Shown: positions 1 to 9,120, counted from the first letter of the stretch. The stretch: 47,013 nucleotides of DNA from Actinomyces sp. (GCF_030524025.1 NZ_JAUNHI010000019.1:1-47013), one strand, 5' to 3'. Program-made: numbers and translations. Notes: generated by a model from the sequence alone, not told the origin.

Positions 1-180
1 GGGGCGGCGGGGCGGGGCGCGGGCGGCGGGGCGGTCCCGGCCTGCCCGATGAGCAGCGTTCCGACGGCCGGTCCCGGGCCTATCGCGGCGGCCGCCACGA
101 ACCCGGCCAGGGCCGCCGCTATTGAACCGGCCAGTGGCGTGCTTTCTGAGACCGTGCCCCACCGGCAGGGGTGGCCGTAG
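1..180. other. Window-edge region, no gene called
   Basis: The first 35 bases are almost pure G/C. On the minus strand one frame reads as a small hydrophobic Ala/Gly/Ile-rich segment followed by a Pro/Ala tail running off the window edge, which could be part of a membrane protein, but no start codon is visible in that frame. On the plus strand an open frame from ATG 50 to TAG 180 has an unremarkable composition. I cannot choose between these readings and do not call a gene. Confidence 0.3.
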
Positions 181-188
181 CCTGCGAC

Positions 189-1530
189 TGTGGACCTGCT
201 TGTCATCGCCGCGTGCAGCCAGATCGCACCCCGGCTCGGCCTGGCCTCTCCGCTCATCCTGCTTGGCCTGGGCGTCGCCGTGGGCTTCCTGCCGATGGTC
301 GGTGCCATCGAGTGGACCCGGAGATCGTCCTGGAGATAGTCCTTCCGCCACTGCTGTTCGGTGCGGCCGTGTCCATGCCCGTCATGGACTTCCGTCGCGA
401 GCTCATCGCGGTGGCGGGCCTGGCCGTCGGCCTGGTCGTCATGACGGCCGTGGTCCTGGGGCTCGTCATCCACGCGATCGTCCCGGTCCTGCCGCTGCCC
501 TGGGCCATTGCGCTGGGCGCCGTGCTCAGCCCGACCGACGCCGTGGCCGTGGCCATTGCCAAGGACCTGGGAGTCTCCCAGCGCATCATCACGATCCTTG
601 AGGGCGAGGGCCTGTTCAACGACGCCACCGCGCTCGTCCTGCTGTCCTCGGCCACGGCAGCAGGGCTCATGACCGACACCCACGCCCTGGAGCCGGGCAG
701 CCTCGTGCTCGACTTCCTTCTCGCCCTGGCGATCGCTCTGGCCGTGGGCTGGGTGGTCGGGGAGGTGAGCACGCGCGTGTGCGCACGGGTCAGCGACCCG
801 ACCGCCAACACGGTCATCTCCTTCACGATCCCTTTCCTGGCCTCGATCCCGGCCGAGCACCTCGGCGGCTCGGGGCTGGTGGCCGCCGTCGTGGCCGGGC
901 TCGTGGGCTCCTACCGCGCCCCGCTGCTCGTCTCGCCTGCCAACCGGCGCACGGCCCAGCACAACTGGCGCACGGTCCAGCTGGTTCTCGGGGGGGGGCG
1001 TCTTCCTGACCATGGGGCTGCAGGCCTACGGCATCGTCAGTGAGGTGGGGGAGGTGGCCGGCGGCGTGACCTGGGTGGTTCTCCTGGCCTTGACGGCGGG
1101 GACCCTGACGGTCGCCCTGCGTGCCGTCTTCGTTGTGCCGCTGCTGGCCTGGCTGCGCCGGCTGGGGAGGCGTTCCCGACGACGCTACGAGCGCTGGGAG
1201 GAGCGCATGAGCGCTTTCGAGCAGCGCCTGTCGTGCGCCTGCGAGGTCGACCCGGAGATGCTCACCGCCCGGCACCTCACGCCGCAGGAGTGGGACCGGG
1301 CGCTGCACCGGTGGTCCCGCCGGCTGGAGCGGGAACGGCGGCGGCAGCGGCGCAGCCGCAACGACCTCGACTACTTCCTCAACGAGCCCCTTGGCCTCCG
1401 GGAGGCCTCGGTCATCGTCTGGGCCGGTATGCGGGGCGCCGTCACCCTGGCCGCCGGGGTCCGGCGGGCAGGGGTCGACCACGGGCTCGGCCAGCTGGTC
1501 GCCGAGGACGTCGCCTACCCCATCCCGTAG
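189..1530 (+). pseudogene. Decayed CPA1-family Na+/H+ (cation/proton) antiporter
   Basis: Antiporter sequence is spread over three frames. The N-terminal membrane segment starts at GTG 189 (VDLLVIAACSQ). Near 311 one base appears lost (the reading expects ...IEVDPEIV), moving the frame to VDPEIVLEIVLPPLLFGAA and the family motifs LSPTDAVAVAIAKDLG and LEGEGLFNDATALVLL. A run of nine G at 990-998 shifts the frame again; eight G would give LGGGVFLTMGLQAYG. The third frame runs through LREASVIVWAGMRGAVTLAA, normally followed by further helices, but here sequence unlike the family follows and a TAG closes the frame at 1528-1530. CPA1 proteins exchange Na+ or K+ for H+ across the membrane. Two separate frameshifts plus loss of the C-terminal helices argue for a real pseudogene, although the G-run shift alone could be a sequencing error. 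Confidence 0.75.
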
Positions 1531-1962
1531 GGGGCCGACCAGGGTGAGGTCATCGCGGCCCTGGCCCACGACGTCGGCGCGCTGGGCGTCGAGCTCTTCG
1601 GGCCCTCGTACTGCTACTACTCCATGCCGGTCGGCGGCGGCTCGCGCGCCGTGGTCCTGCTCGATCAGCTGTCCCGCCCTCTGCCCCCGCTCGCCCTGGC
1701 GGACGTCACCTCCCGGCTGCCGCGCCTCCTGCCGGGCCTCGACGACCCGGCATGGTCCCTGGAGGGGCTGGTCCGGCTCCTGCCCGGCTGGACGGTCTCC
1801 CAGGGTGTCGACCCATCGGGGGCGCGCTGCCTGACGGTCAGCGACGGCGCCGGCGGTGCGGTCCTGGTCGAGTACGCCCTGGACGACCAGGGCCGTCTGG
1901 TCTCCATCCGCCTGCACCACGAGGCGGCGGCCCCGGACGCGGGGCCGACCGGCGGGGACTGA
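1531..1962 (+). pseudogene. Hypothetical C-terminal fragment continuing in frame after an amber codon
   Basis: The frame that ends at TAG 1528-1530 stays open to a stop at 1960-1962, giving about 143 further residues, or 112 if ATG 1624 is a real start. The product is soluble, with segments such as GALGVELFGPSYCYYSMPVGG and a final VEYALDDQGRLVSIRLHHE. I do not recognise the family. Sequence just before the amber (LGQLVAEDVAYPIP) reads naturally into the sequence after it, so the TAG may have replaced a sense codon such as TGG and the antiporter remnant may be fused to the tail of another gene. No clear ribosome binding site precedes ATG 1624. Confidence 0.4.
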
Positions 1963-1971
1963 GCGGCCGCG

Positions 1972-1977
1972 TAGACT
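1972..1977 (+). promoter_or_regulatory. Candidate -10 box of leaderless hisC
   Basis: TAGACT fits the actinobacterial TAnnnT form and ends 7 nt before the GTG start of hisC, so transcription would begin at or next to the start codon. No convincing -35 is visible, and there is no Shine-Dalgarno sequence. Confidence 0.45.
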
Positions 1978-1984
1978 GCGGGCC

Positions 1985-3142
1985 GTGACCACACCCCGTC
2001 TGCGACCCGGCCTTGAGGGATGCGAGCCCTACGGCGCCCCGGAGCTCAAGGTTCCGGTGCGCCTCAACGTCAACGAGAACCCCTACCCCCCCTCGGAGGC
2101 GGTCGTCGCAGGCATCGCGGCGGCAGCAGCCCAGGCGGTGGCGGGGGCCAACCGCTACCCGGACCGCGACTTCCCGGCGCTGCGCGAGGCCCTGGCCGAC
2201 TACCTCGCCGTCGAGTCCGGCGTGCGCCTGCCTTCGGAGCGGATCTGGGCGGCCAACGGCTCGAACGAGGTCATGCTCCACGTCCTCCAGGCCTTCGGTG
2301 GCCCCGAGCGGCCGTGCCTCAGCTTCGCCCCCACCTACGCGATGTACCCCGAGTACGCCCGCGACACGCTCACCCCGTTCGTGACCGCGCTGCGCTCGGC
2401 CGACTTCACCCTCGGGCCGAACGGCGAGGCGGTCGCCGCCGTGCGGGCCCACCGACCCGCCGTCGTTATCGTGGCCAGCCCCAACAACCCCACCGGGACG
2501 GCACTGCCGACCGACCAGCTCCAGGCGCTGCTCGACGCCGCCCGGGGCAACGGCCCCCTCGACCCGCAGGGCCGTCCCACCGACGCTCTGGTCGTCGTCG
2601 ACGAGGCCTACGGGGAGTTCCGCCGGCCCGGGGTCCCCAGCGCGCTCGAGCTTCTCGAGGACAACCCCCACCTGGCGGTCACCCGGACGATGAGCAAGGC
2701 CTTCGGCATGGCGGGGCTGCGGCTGGGCTACCTGGCCGCGGCGCCGGGCGTCGTCGACGCTCTGCGCGTTGTGCGCCTGCCCTACCACCTGTCGGCGCTC
2801 ACTCAGGCGGCGGCCGTCGCCGCCCTGGACCACCGCGAGGAGCTGATGGAGCAGGTGGCCTCCCTGCGCGCCGAGCGCGACGGGCTGGTGGCGTGGCTGC
2901 GCGCCCAAGGCCTGACCGCGCACGACTCCGACGCCAACTTCGTCCTGTTCGGCCCTTTCGCCGACCGCGAGGCCGTGTGGCGCGACCTGCTCGATCACGG
3001 GGTGCTCATCCGCGTCGTCGGGCCCGACGGGTACCTGAGGGTCTCGGTGGGCACCCCCGAGGAGATGGGGCTCTTCCGCGCCGCGCTCACCCGGATCCTG
3101 TCCGCACCCGACCACACCACCGCGCAGGAGGCGCCCGCATGA
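1985..3142 (+). CDS. hisC: Histidinol-phosphate aminotransferase
   Basis: PLP-dependent class I/II aminotransferase of 385 residues that converts imidazole-acetol phosphate plus glutamate to L-histidinol phosphate in histidine biosynthesis. Visible marks are [12 protein letters not shown] near the N-terminus, ASPNNPTGT near residue 167, VVDEAYGEF, and the PLP-binding lysine in [15 protein letters not shown] (Lys238). Length is normal. The frame is open further upstream, but GTG 1985 gives the family-like [16 protein letters not shown] start and lies 7 nt after a TAGACT box, suggesting leaderless translation. Its stop overlaps the hisB start in an ATGA, so the two are translationally coupled. 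A hisD is expected in this operon but is not present upstream in the window. Confidence 0.95.
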   Translation: MTTPRLRPGLEGCEPYGAPELKVPVRLNVNENPYPPSEAVVAGIAAAAAQAVAGANRYPDRDFPALREALADYLAVESGVRLPSERIWAANGSNEVMLHVLQAFGGPERPCLSFAPTYAMYPEYARDTLTPFVTALRSADFTLGPNGEAVAAVRAHRPAVVIVASPNNPTGTALPTDQLQALLDAARGNGPLDPQGRPTDALVVVDEAYGEFRRPGVPSALELLEDNPHLAVTRTMSKAFGMAGLRLGYLAAAPGVVDALRVVRLPYHLSALTQAAAVAALDHREELMEQVASLRAERDGLVAWLRAQGLTAHDSDANFVLFGPFADREAVWRDLLDHGVLIRVVGPDGYLRVSVGTPEEMGLFRAALTRILSAPDHTTAQEAPA

Positions 3143-3738
3143 GCCGTACCGCCCGTATCGAACGTTCCACGAGTGAGTCGACGGTCGTCGTCGAGATCGA
3201 CCTCGACGGCACCGGGCGCACAGAAGTGGCGACGACCGTCCCCTTCTACGACCACATGCTCACCGCGCTGGGCAAGCACTCCCTCATCGACCTGACCGTT
3301 CGGGCAAGTGGGGACACCGACATCGACGTCCACCACACCGTGGAGGACACCGCTATCTGCATCGGGCAGGCGCTGCGCGTGGCCCTGGGGGACAAGCGCG
3401 GCATCAAGCGCTTCGGGGACGCCCTCGTCCCACTCGACGAGGCCCTGGCGCAGGCGGTGGTCGACGTGTCGGGCCGGCCCTACCTCATGCACGACGGCGA
3501 GTCGGAGGCCTTCGTCCATCATCTCCTGGGCGGGCACTTCACCGGCTCGATGGTCCGCCACGTCCTTGAGGCGATCGCCTACCACGCGGGCATCTGCCTG
3601 CATGTGCGCGTCCTGTCCGGACGGGACCCCCACCACATCGCCGAGGCCGAGTTCAAGGCCCTGGCCCGGGCGCTGCGCGCCGCGGTGGAGCCCGACCCGC
3701 GGGTCGACGGGATCCCGTCGACCAAGGGGGCGCTGTGA
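3139..3738 (+). CDS. hisB: Imidazoleglycerol-phosphate dehydratase
   Basis: Monofunctional 199-residue HisB, which dehydrates imidazoleglycerol phosphate to imidazole-acetol phosphate using manganese. The metal-binding histidine-rich motifs are clear: [40 protein letters not shown] and [12 protein letters not shown]. There is no N-terminal HAD phosphatase domain, as expected for Actinobacteria. It starts at the ATG overlapping the hisC stop, and its own stop overlaps the ATG of the next gene. Confidence 0.96.
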   Translation: MSRTARIERSTSESTVVVEIDLDGTGRTEVATTVPFYDHMLTALGKHSLIDLTVRASGDTDIDVHHTVEDTAICIGQALRVALGDKRGIKRFGDALVPLDEALAQAVVDVSGRPYLMHDGESEAFVHHLLGGHFTGSMVRHVLEAIAYHAGICLHVRVLSGRDPHHIAEAEFKALARALRAAVEPDPRVDGIPSTKGAL

Positions 3739-4553
3739 TGGGCGACGGACGGGATGTCGACAGGCAGGACGGCGGGGACGAGGACATCGACGCCCGTTTC
3801 GCCGCGATGATGGAAGGGCTCGACCTCGAGGCTCCCCCGGCCCCCGAGCCCGATGGGCAAGGGCGCACCGAGGGCGGCATCGTCCCGCAGGCCGGTGGGA
3901 TCGCCGGCGGGGCCGGGGCGCAGGGGGCTGCAGCCGAGGACGGGAGCGCTCCAGGCCCTGCCGCCGGCGGCGCAGCGGGCGGGGCGCCCAAGGCCGTCAA
4001 GGTGGCCGTCGTGCTCACCCCGATCGCCAACGCCGAGGCGCTGGCCGGGCTGTGCGCGATGAGCGGTCTCGACTGCACGATCGTCCCGGCGGCCTCGGGC
4101 GCCTTCGCGGTCAAGGAGTTCGTCTCGGCCCACGCCGAGTGGGATGTCGCCGAGCTCTTCGGCGGGCTGGAGACCGAGCCCGCCGAGGCGGCGGAGCTCG
4201 CCGGTGCCCTGTCGCGCTTCAGTCGGGGCGGCGTCGTTCTTCTGACCGCCGACCTGGCCACCGACGTCGGTATCGAGAAGGGGCTGTCGGGGACGATCAC
4301 CGCCCGGCGCTATGACAACGGCGCGGCGGGGGAGGAGGCCTCGGCCGGGCTGCTGCTGGCCGGGGTCGACCAGGTCGTCGAGGACGTCCTCATCGGCGCG
4401 GTCAAGGCCGATGAGGTGCGCGGGGCGGTCCGCACGGCCGAGGTCAAGCCCGGAGGCGCGCTGCGCCGGCTGGGACGAGGCCTGCGCCGGGGTCGCGGCC
4501 GGGGCCGTCACGACGACGCCGGTGCGCACGAGGACGGCAACCAGCCGAGCTGA
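3738..4553 (+). CDS. Conserved-looking hypothetical protein in the his operon
   Basis: A 271-residue soluble protein of unknown function. ATG 3738 overlaps the hisB stop (TGATG); a GTG three bases earlier is an alternative. The first 85 residues are acidic and Gly/Ala/Pro-rich and probably disordered (FAAMMEGLDLEAPP, then a Gly/Ala linker). From about residue 90 a folded domain begins with VKVAVVLTPIANAEALAGLC and includes a helix-rich middle and RFSRGGVVLLTADLATDVG. The C-terminus is a basic Arg/Gly tail (RRLGRGLRRGRGRGRHDD) that could bind nucleic acid. No membrane segment. Actinobacterial his operons often carry an extra gene between hisB and hisH, but I cannot name this one. Confidence 0.75.
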   Translation: MGDGRDVDRQDGGDEDIDARFAAMMEGLDLEAPPAPEPDGQGRTEGGIVPQAGGIAGGAGAQGAAAEDGSAPGPAAGGAAGGAPKAVKVAVVLTPIANAEALAGLCAMSGLDCTIVPAASGAFAVKEFVSAHAEWDVAELFGGLETEPAEAAELAGALSRFSRGGVVLLTADLATDVGIEKGLSGTITARRYDNGAAGEEASAGLLLAGVDQVVEDVLIGAVKADEVRGAVRTAEVKPGGALRRLGRGLRRGRGRGRHDDAGAHEDGNQPS

Positions 4554-4579
4554 CCGGCCCCGGGACCCTCCCCCCTCAC

Positions 4580-4630
4580 CGAGATCGGTAGATATGACAC
4601 CGCGAGATCGGGACATATGTCCCGATCTCG
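4580..4630. repeat. Dispersed ATATG-centred repeat, two copies, the second a perfect palindrome
   Basis: Copy one (4580-4601) has the form CGAGATCGG-TAG-ATATGACACC. Copy two (4603-4630) is a perfect 28-bp inverted repeat centred on CATATG, with arms CGAGATCGGGACAT and its complement. The same unit occurs at 27318-27362 and, reversed, at 27683-27737. It lies just after the hypothetical gene and faces the end of the reversed kinase remnant, so it could also act as a bidirectional terminator, though no T-run follows. Confidence 0.8.
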
Positions 4631-4666
4631 CAAAGGGGGTGGGTGGGGTGACACGGGTTCGGGCGG

Positions 4667-5257
4667 TCAGGCCGATGAGGGGACGCACGACAAGCCGCGG
4701 TTGCCGTTGACCGTCCACTCGACCTCGCTGGGGCCTAGGACGGAGACCTCGGGGTTGTCGAATCCGTAGGCCTGGGCCGCCCCTAGCGCCGAAGCGGCGG
4801 CGCGCACGAGGGGCACGGCGTCGGCCGGCGCCACCGGGCCGCCCGCCACCAGGTCGACCAGGCTTCCCCCGTCGCAGCGCTCCATGACGATGAAGGGCCG
4901 GTCATCGGGCAGCACGCCGGTGTGATGAGTGACACGACGTGCGGGTGGCCGGTGATCCGTCCCGCCGCCTGGACCTCGCGCAGGTAGCGGCGCCTGTTGC
5001 GCTCATCGCTCAGGGGCCGGGAGTCGATCTTGACCGCCACCGGCCGTGCCATCGACTCCTGCACACCGCCGTACACGGTGGCGAACCCGCCGCGGCCGAT
5101 GACGTCGAGGAGCCTGACCCCCGGGATGTGCAGCTGCGCGGTGGCCTGGGGCGGCGGTGGTGGGACGGGCGTGCTGGTCAGCGCGCCATCCTCGCGCCTG
5201 AGGGCCCGGAGTGTGAAGTCGGGGCGGAGCGCCGGTCCGGCCCGGAGGGCACACCCG
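4667..5257 (-). pseudogene. Truncated serine/threonine protein kinase (N-lobe remnant)
   Basis: Reading the minus strand from about 5257, one frame contains [21 protein letters not shown] (glycine-rich loop), then RPVAVKI (the ATP-binding lysine) and LREVQAAGRITGHPHVVSL (helix C), as in PknB-type kinases. Near 4925 the frame shifts to HTGVLPDDRPFIVMERCDGGSL, the hinge region. After ALGAAQAYG the sequence departs from the family and ends at 4667 with no catalytic HRD loop and no DFG motif, so no active kinase can be made. It sits reversed inside the histidine cluster, and the hisH promoter lies within its 5' part. Confidence 0.75.
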
Positions 5258-5268
5258 CCGGGGGCGGG

Positions 5269-5274
5269 TAGGCT
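5269..5274 (+). promoter_or_regulatory. Candidate -10 box of leaderless hisH
   Basis: TAGGCT lies 7 nt before the GTG start of hisH, the same spacing as at hisC. It would give hisH-priA its own promoter, which makes sense because the reversed kinase remnant separates them from hisCB. Confidence 0.45.
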
Positions 5275-5281
5275 TCGGGGC

Positions 5282-5929
5282 GTGAAAGCACCCCGGGTGG
5301 TCGTCCTGTCCTACGGAAGCGGCAATGTGCGCTCCGCCGTGCGCGCGCTCGAGCGCGTCGGGGCCCGGGTGAAGCTGACCGACGACGCCGAGGCCGTGGC
5401 GCGCGCCGACGGCCTGGTGGTCCCCGGTGTCGGCGCCTTCGGGGCGGTGATGGACCAGCTCCGGGCGGTCGACGCCCCCCGCCTCATCGATCGCCGCCTG
5501 GCCGGGGGCCGGCCGGTGCTGGGCATCTGCGTGGGCATGCAGGTCATGTTCGAGTCATCGGCCGAGCACGCCGTCGACGGCCGGGGGATCGAGGGCCTGG
5601 CCCAGTGGCCCGGGACCGTCACCCGCCTGCAGGCCGACGTCGTGCCCCACATGGGGTGGAGCCGGGTGCGCCCCCCGGAGGGCTCGGTGCTCTTCGAGGG
5701 CCTGGACCAGGAGCGCTTCTACTTCGTCCACTCCTACGCGGCCACCACCGACCCCGCGGCCCTGCTCGGGCAGGGCCCGACACGTCCGCCGCTGGCCACC
5801 TGGGCCAGACACGGTCAGGACTTCGTGGCCGCCGTGGAGAACGGCGCGCTGTGCGCCACCCAGTTCCACCCCGAGAAGTCCGGGGACGCCGGGGCCCGGC
5901 TGCTGCGCAACTGGCTGACGACGCTGTGA
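5282..5929 (+). CDS. hisH: Imidazole glycerol phosphate synthase, glutaminase subunit
   Basis: Class I glutamine amidotransferase of 215 residues that supplies ammonia to HisF for ring closure to imidazoleglycerol phosphate. The nucleophile is Cys83 in [11 protein letters not shown], and His196 and Glu198 of the triad are in [10 protein letters not shown]. The N-terminal [18 protein letters not shown] and FVHSYAA segments are typical. GTG 5282 was chosen because it opens directly into the conserved [15 protein letters not shown] start; the longer frame upstream runs through the kinase remnant. The partner hisF is not in the window. Confidence 0.95.
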   Translation: MKAPRVVVLSYGSGNVRSAVRALERVGARVKLTDDAEAVARADGLVVPGVGAFGAVMDQLRAVDAPRLIDRRLAGGRPVLGICVGMQVMFESSAEHAVDGRGIEGLAQWPGTVTRLQADVVPHMGWSRVRPPEGSVLFEGLDQERFYFVHSYAATTDPAALLGQGPTRPPLATWARHGQDFVAAVENGALCATQFHPEKSGDAGARLLRNWLTTL

Positions 5930-5976
5930 CCCATCGCCGGCACCCGCCGGGCACACCCGATCCGAGGAGTTCGACC

Positions 5977-6711
5977 ATGCTCACCCTTCTTCCCGCCGTC
6001 GACGTCGCCGACGGCAAGGCCGTCCGTCTCCTCCAGGGGGAGGCCGGCTCCGAGACCGACTACGGCAGCCCCGTGGAGGCTGCGCAGGACTGGGTGGCCG
6101 CCGGTGCGGAGTGGATCCACCTGGTCGATCTGGACGCAGCCTTCGGGCGCGGCTCCAACGCCCCCCTGCTGGCGCGCATCGTGGCCGAGGTCGGCATCAA
6201 GGTCGAGCTGTCCGGAGGCATCCGCGATGACGCCTCGCTGGCGCGCGCTCTCGATGCGGGCGCGGCGCGTGTCAACCTCGGCACGGCGGCGCTCGAGGAC
6301 CCCGAGTGGACCGAGCGGGTCATCGCTGAGCACGGTGAGGCCATCGCCGTGGGCCTCGACGTCCGTGGAACGACCCTAGCTGCTCGCGGCTGGACCCGGG
6401 AGGGCGGGGACCTGTGGGAGACCCTGGAGCGCCTTGACGCCGCCGGCTGCACCCGTTACGTCGTGACCGATGTGACCCGCGACGGCACCTTGACCGGCCC
6501 CAACACCGAGCTGCTGCGTCAGGTCTGCGCCCGGACCGACGCACCGGTGGTGGCCTCGGGCGGCATCTCGGGCCTCGATGACCTCAGGGCGCTGGCCCGG
6601 CTCGTGCCCGAGGGCGTTGAGGGGGCCATCATCGGCAAGGCGCTGTACAACGGGAACATGACCCTGCCCGACGCCCTGGCTGTCGCCCGCGGCCAGGAGC
6701 CCGGTGCCTGA
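5977..6711 (+). CDS. priA: PriA-type phosphoribosyl isomerase (HisA, possibly also TrpF)
   Basis: A (beta/alpha)8-barrel isomerase of 244 residues. In Actinobacteria this family often isomerises both ProFAR (histidine pathway) and phosphoribosyl anthranilate (tryptophan pathway). The catalytic acids are in [14 protein letters not shown] and in [13 protein letters not shown]; the phosphate loops are [10 protein letters not shown] and [13 protein letters not shown], and [17 protein letters not shown] ends the barrel. ATG 5977 follows a GAGGAG ribosome binding site. It lies 47 bp after hisH. Whether this copy is bifunctional cannot be decided by eye. Confidence 0.93.
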   Translation: MLTLLPAVDVADGKAVRLLQGEAGSETDYGSPVEAAQDWVAAGAEWIHLVDLDAAFGRGSNAPLLARIVAEVGIKVELSGGIRDDASLARALDAGAARVNLGTAALEDPEWTERVIAEHGEAIAVGLDVRGTTLAARGWTREGGDLWETLERLDAAGCTRYVVTDVTRDGTLTGPNTELLRQVCARTDAPVVASGGISGLDDLRALARLVPEGVEGAIIGKALYNGNMTLPDALAVARGQEPGA

Positions 6712-7534
6712 GGACCGGCCCACGGTCGGCGGCCGGGGCGAGCCTCCTGCGCAGGCCGCGCACCGCAGGCTCGCCCGGCTCCTGGCCGCGCCCACCGCCT
6801 TCCCGCACGACGACGGCGCGGTGGCCCCGGCGGTCGCTCGTGCCCTGACGGAGGCTGACGGGCACCGGCGCCTGGAGCGGCTCCTCGCTGCTCTCAGCGG
6901 TGGGCGGGTCCTCGTGCCGGTCGATCCCCACCCCCGTGTGCCGCGGGAGGGGTGTGGTTCGGGTGGGGACGCCGGCGTCCGGACGGCCGACCCGGCCTGC
7001 CCGGCGGTGAAGGTGCAGGGCGGAAGGCTCGCCCTGCCGGTGTTCACCGGGGCCGCCGCGCTCGCCGCCTGGCGTCCGCGGGCCCGGCCGGTCCCGGTGG
7101 CGGTGGGCCGCGCAGCCGGGCTCGCCCGCCGGGAGGCCGACGGGCTGTGGCTCGTGGACCCCGGAACGGTCGACCTGCTGGTGCCGCGCACGGCGGTGGC
7201 CGCGGTGGCCCGGGGGGAGGCGTGGGTGCCCCCGTGGCGCGACGGTCGTCTCGTCGGTGAGCTCGAGCGACGCCTGGGCGCCGTCCCCGGTGTCGAGGGT
7301 GCGCGGCTCGGGCCGGGCGCGGGAGCGGGCCTGCGGGTCCTCGTCCTGCTTGATCCCCAGGGTGCGCGGCAGGTGCAGGCGGTCCTGGCCGAGTGCGGCC
7401 GGGTCGTGTCCGACCCCGCCTGGGGGGAGCGCCTCGAGGCGGTCGAGCTGTGCCCTGTGCCTCCGACCTCTCGGGGTGGGGAGGGTCACGGTGAGATCGG
7501 GGGGATGGGGCTGCCGGGGACCGGCCCGACCTGA
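6704..7534 (+). CDS. SseB-family protein
   Basis: A 276-residue protein that starts at a GTG overlapping the end of priA. The sequence [20 protein letters not shown] followed by [24 protein letters not shown] and [22 protein letters not shown] matches the SseB N-terminal domain pattern (an alpha/beta fold often found after his or infC genes in Actinobacteria). The second half ([38 protein letters not shown]) resembles the SseB C-terminal domain. Molecular role unknown; placement between priA and infC suggests co-transcription with the histidine genes. Confidence 0.8.
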   Translation: MPEDRPTVGGRGEPPAQAAHRRLARLLAAPTAFPHDDGAVAPAVARALTEADGHRRLERLLAALSGGRVLVPVDPHPRVPREGCGSGGDAGVRTADPACPAVKVQGGRLALPVFTGAAALAAWRPRARPVPVAVGRAAGLARREADGLWLVDPGTVDLLVPRTAVAAVARGEAWVPPWRDGRLVGELERRLGAVPGVEGARLGPGAGAGLRVLVLLDPQGARQVQAVLAECGRVVSDPAWGERLEAVELCPVPPTSRGGEGHGEIGGMGLPGTGPT

Positions 7535-7540
7535 TAGCCT
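7535..7540 (+). promoter_or_regulatory. infC: Candidate -10 box of the infC operon
   Basis: TAGCCT fits TAnnnT and overlaps the end of the SseB-like gene. A weak CTGCCG lies about 18 bp upstream as a possible -35. Transcription from about 7547 would give a leader of roughly 210 nt before infC. Confidence 0.35.
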
Positions 7541-7546
7541 TCTCAA

Positions 7547-7758
7547 CCGACCGGCCGGAGTCTGTCTCCGGCTCGCAAGCGGAGAGATCCCACCTGGGTC
7601 CCGAGCAAGGGGTCGGGTCATGCGAGGAGCAATCCTCGGCGGTCGCGCGTCCCAGCGCGGCCGTGCTCGGGCGAGCACATGCGGGGCCTTCGCGCGCGTA
7701 CTGCGGCGGGGCCCCTTCTCGTCGTGGCGGTCACCGTCACCAAGAGTGAGGAACAGTC
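7547..7758 (+). promoter_or_regulatory. Structured infC-rpmI-rplT 5' leader RNA
   Basis: The long untranslated leader contains several strong hairpins. CCGGAG at 7555-7560 pairs with CTCCGG at 7566-7571. CGAGGA at 7623-7628 pairs with TCCTCG at 7633-7638, closing a GCAA (GNRA-type) tetraloop. GTGCTC and GAGCAC pair at 7663-7678. A GGGGCC / GGCCCC pairing spans about 7682-7715. GGAG at 7581-7584 could pair with CTCC at 7566-7569 instead of the first hairpin. Leaders of infC operons in other bacteria are bound by L20 or IF3 for feedback control; that role is inferred here, and I cannot match the structure to a named RNA family by eye. Confidence 0.55.
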
Positions 7759-8418
7759 ATCAGCGAGCCCCGTATCAACGAACGGATCCGCGTCCCCGAG
7801 GTGCGCCTGGTCGGCCCCAGTGGCGAGCAGGTCGGCGTCGTCCGCCTCGAGGACGCCCTGCGCCTGGCCGAGGAGGCCAACCTCGACCTGGTCGAGGTGG
7901 CGCCTGACGCGCGCCCCCCGGTGTGCAAGCTCATGGACTACGGCAAGTTCAAGTACGAGTCGGCCATGAAGGCGCGCGACGCCCGGAGGAACCAGGCGAA
8001 CACCCAGCTCAAGGAGATCCAGTTCCGCCCCAAGATCGATGAGCACGACTACGCCACGAAGATGGGCCACGTCGAGCGATTCCTCAAGGGCGGGGACAAG
8101 GTCAAGTGCATCGTCCGCTTCCGCGGGCGCGAGCAGTCCCGCCCGGAGCTGGGCATCCGGCTGCTCCAGCGTGTGGCCGAGGAGATGTCCGAGCTGGGCA
8201 CCATCGAGTCCCACCCGCGACAGGACGGACGGAACATGGTCATGGTCCTGGCGCCCACACGCAAGAAGACCGAGGTCAAGTCGGACCAGCGCCGTCGTCG
8301 GGAGGAGGCCCGCGCGAGCCGTCGGGCCGAGAAGCACTCCCACCGGACGAGGAAGACTCAGCCGGAGGGCCGCACCGGTCAGGACGACCAGGCCCCGCCG
8401 GAGGAGGCCCAGGGCTGA
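7759..8418 (+). CDS. infC: Translation initiation factor IF-3, AUC start codon
   Basis: IF-3 of 219 residues; it binds the 30S subunit and enforces correct start-codon and initiator-tRNA pairing. The conserved N-terminal segment [19 protein letters not shown] begins at ATC 7759. There is no ATG, GTG or TTG in that frame between the stop TGA 7747-7749 and GTG 7801, and starting at 7801 would delete the conserved [19 protein letters not shown] ribosome binding site at 7748-7753 is correctly spaced (5 nt) for ATC 7759. The linker [14 protein letters not shown] and the C-domain [18 protein letters not shown] follow, with a basic Gln/Arg-rich tail. Rare start codons in infC allow IF-3 to repress its own translation, and the same is likely here. 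Confidence 0.95.
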   Translation: MSEPRINERIRVPEVRLVGPSGEQVGVVRLEDALRLAEEANLDLVEVAPDARPPVCKLMDYGKFKYESAMKARDARRNQANTQLKEIQFRPKIDEHDYATKMGHVERFLKGGDKVKCIVRFRGREQSRPELGIRLLQRVAEEMSELGTIESHPRQDGRNMVMVLAPTRKKTEVKSDQRRRREEARASRRAEKHSHRTRKTQPEGRTGQDDQAPPEEAQG

Positions 8419-8516
8419 GCCCCTGAATACGCAGACCATCACCCACCCCGCGGCAGACCGTGCGGGGTCCGCAGCCCGGGCCGTCCAGGCCGGGGCCGAG
8501 AACGAGGAAATCGAGA
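8419..8516 (+). promoter_or_regulatory. infC-rpmI intergenic RNA hairpins
   Basis: ACCCCGC at 8445-8451 pairs with GCGGGGT at 8462-8468 around a 10-nt loop, followed by a GC-rich stem near 8475-8498. The seven-base GCAGACC occurs at both 8431-8437 and 8453-8459. In other bacteria L20 binds RNA in this region to control rpmI-rplT; such a role is an inference. Confidence 0.35.
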
Positions 8517-8711
8517 ATGCCGAAGAACAAGACGCACTCCGGTGCCAAGAAGCGCTTCCGGGTCACCGGCAGCGGCAAGTTCATGCGTGAGCAGGCCAAC
8601 AAGCGCCACCTGCTCGAGGGCAAGTCCTCCCGCCGCAAGCGCAAGCTCGCCCAGGACCAGCCGGTCTCCCGGGCGGACCGTCGTCAGGCCAAGAAGCTGC
8701 TCGGTCGCTGA
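8517..8711 (+). CDS. rpmI: 50S ribosomal protein L35
   Basis: A 64-residue basic protein of the large ribosomal subunit. [21 protein letters not shown] at the N-terminus and [14 protein letters not shown] are diagnostic. ATG 8517 follows GAGGAAATCGAGA; the longer open frame upstream has no family similarity. It lies between infC and rplT, the standard order. Confidence 0.97.
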   Translation: MPKNKTHSGAKKRFRVTGSGKFMREQANKRHLLEGKSSRRKRKLAQDQPVSRADRRQAKKLLGR

Positions 8712-8739
8712 GCGCCCCACCACCCCAAGGAGTCATCAC

Positions 8740-9120
8740 ATGGCACGTGTGAAGCGGGCTGTCAACGCCCAGAAGAAGCGTCGTACCGTTCTCGACCGCG
8801 CGTCGGGATACCGCGGGCAGCGCTCGCGCCTCTACCGCAAGGCCAAGGAGCAGGTCACCCACTCCGGCGTCTACGCCTTCCGCGACCGTCGCGCCCGCAA
8901 GGGCGACTTCCGTCGCCTGTGGATCCAGCGCATCAACGCCGCCGCCCGTGCGGAGGGCATGACCTACAACCGGTTCATCCAGGGCCTGGGCCTGGCCGGC
9001 GTCGAGGTCGACCGCCGCATGCTGGCCGAGCTGGCCGTCAACGAGCCGGCCGCCTTCTCGGCCCTCGTCGACGTCGCCCGCAAGGCCCTGCCGGAGGATG
9101 TCAACGCCCCCCGCGCCTGA
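8740..9120 (+). CDS. rplT: 50S ribosomal protein L20
   Basis: A 126-residue large-subunit protein needed early in 50S assembly. It begins [19 protein letters not shown] and contains [38 protein letters not shown] and [20 protein letters not shown]. An AAGGAG ribosome binding site lies 9 nt upstream. Last gene of the infC operon; L20 is a candidate autoregulator through the leader or the infC-rpmI gap. Confidence 0.97.
   Translation: MARVKRAVNAQKKRRTVLDRASGYRGQRSRLYRKAKEQVTHSGVYAFRDRRARKGDFRRLWIQRINAAARAEGMTYNRFIQGLGLAGVEVDRRMLAELAVNEPAAFSALVDVARKALPEDVNAPRA

Noticed and set aside
4312-4710. Plus-strand ORF reading through the ATATG repeat after the his-operon hypothetical
   Set aside because: It is out of frame with the supported gene, and the part after 4553 merely translates the repeat.
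4667-5257. Functional PknB-type kinase
   Set aside because: Catalytic HRD loop and DFG motif are absent and a frameshift splits the N-lobe.
7801-8418. GTG 7801 as the infC start
   Set aside because: It would remove the conserved [12 protein letters not shown] segment and has no ribosome binding site, unlike ATC 7759.
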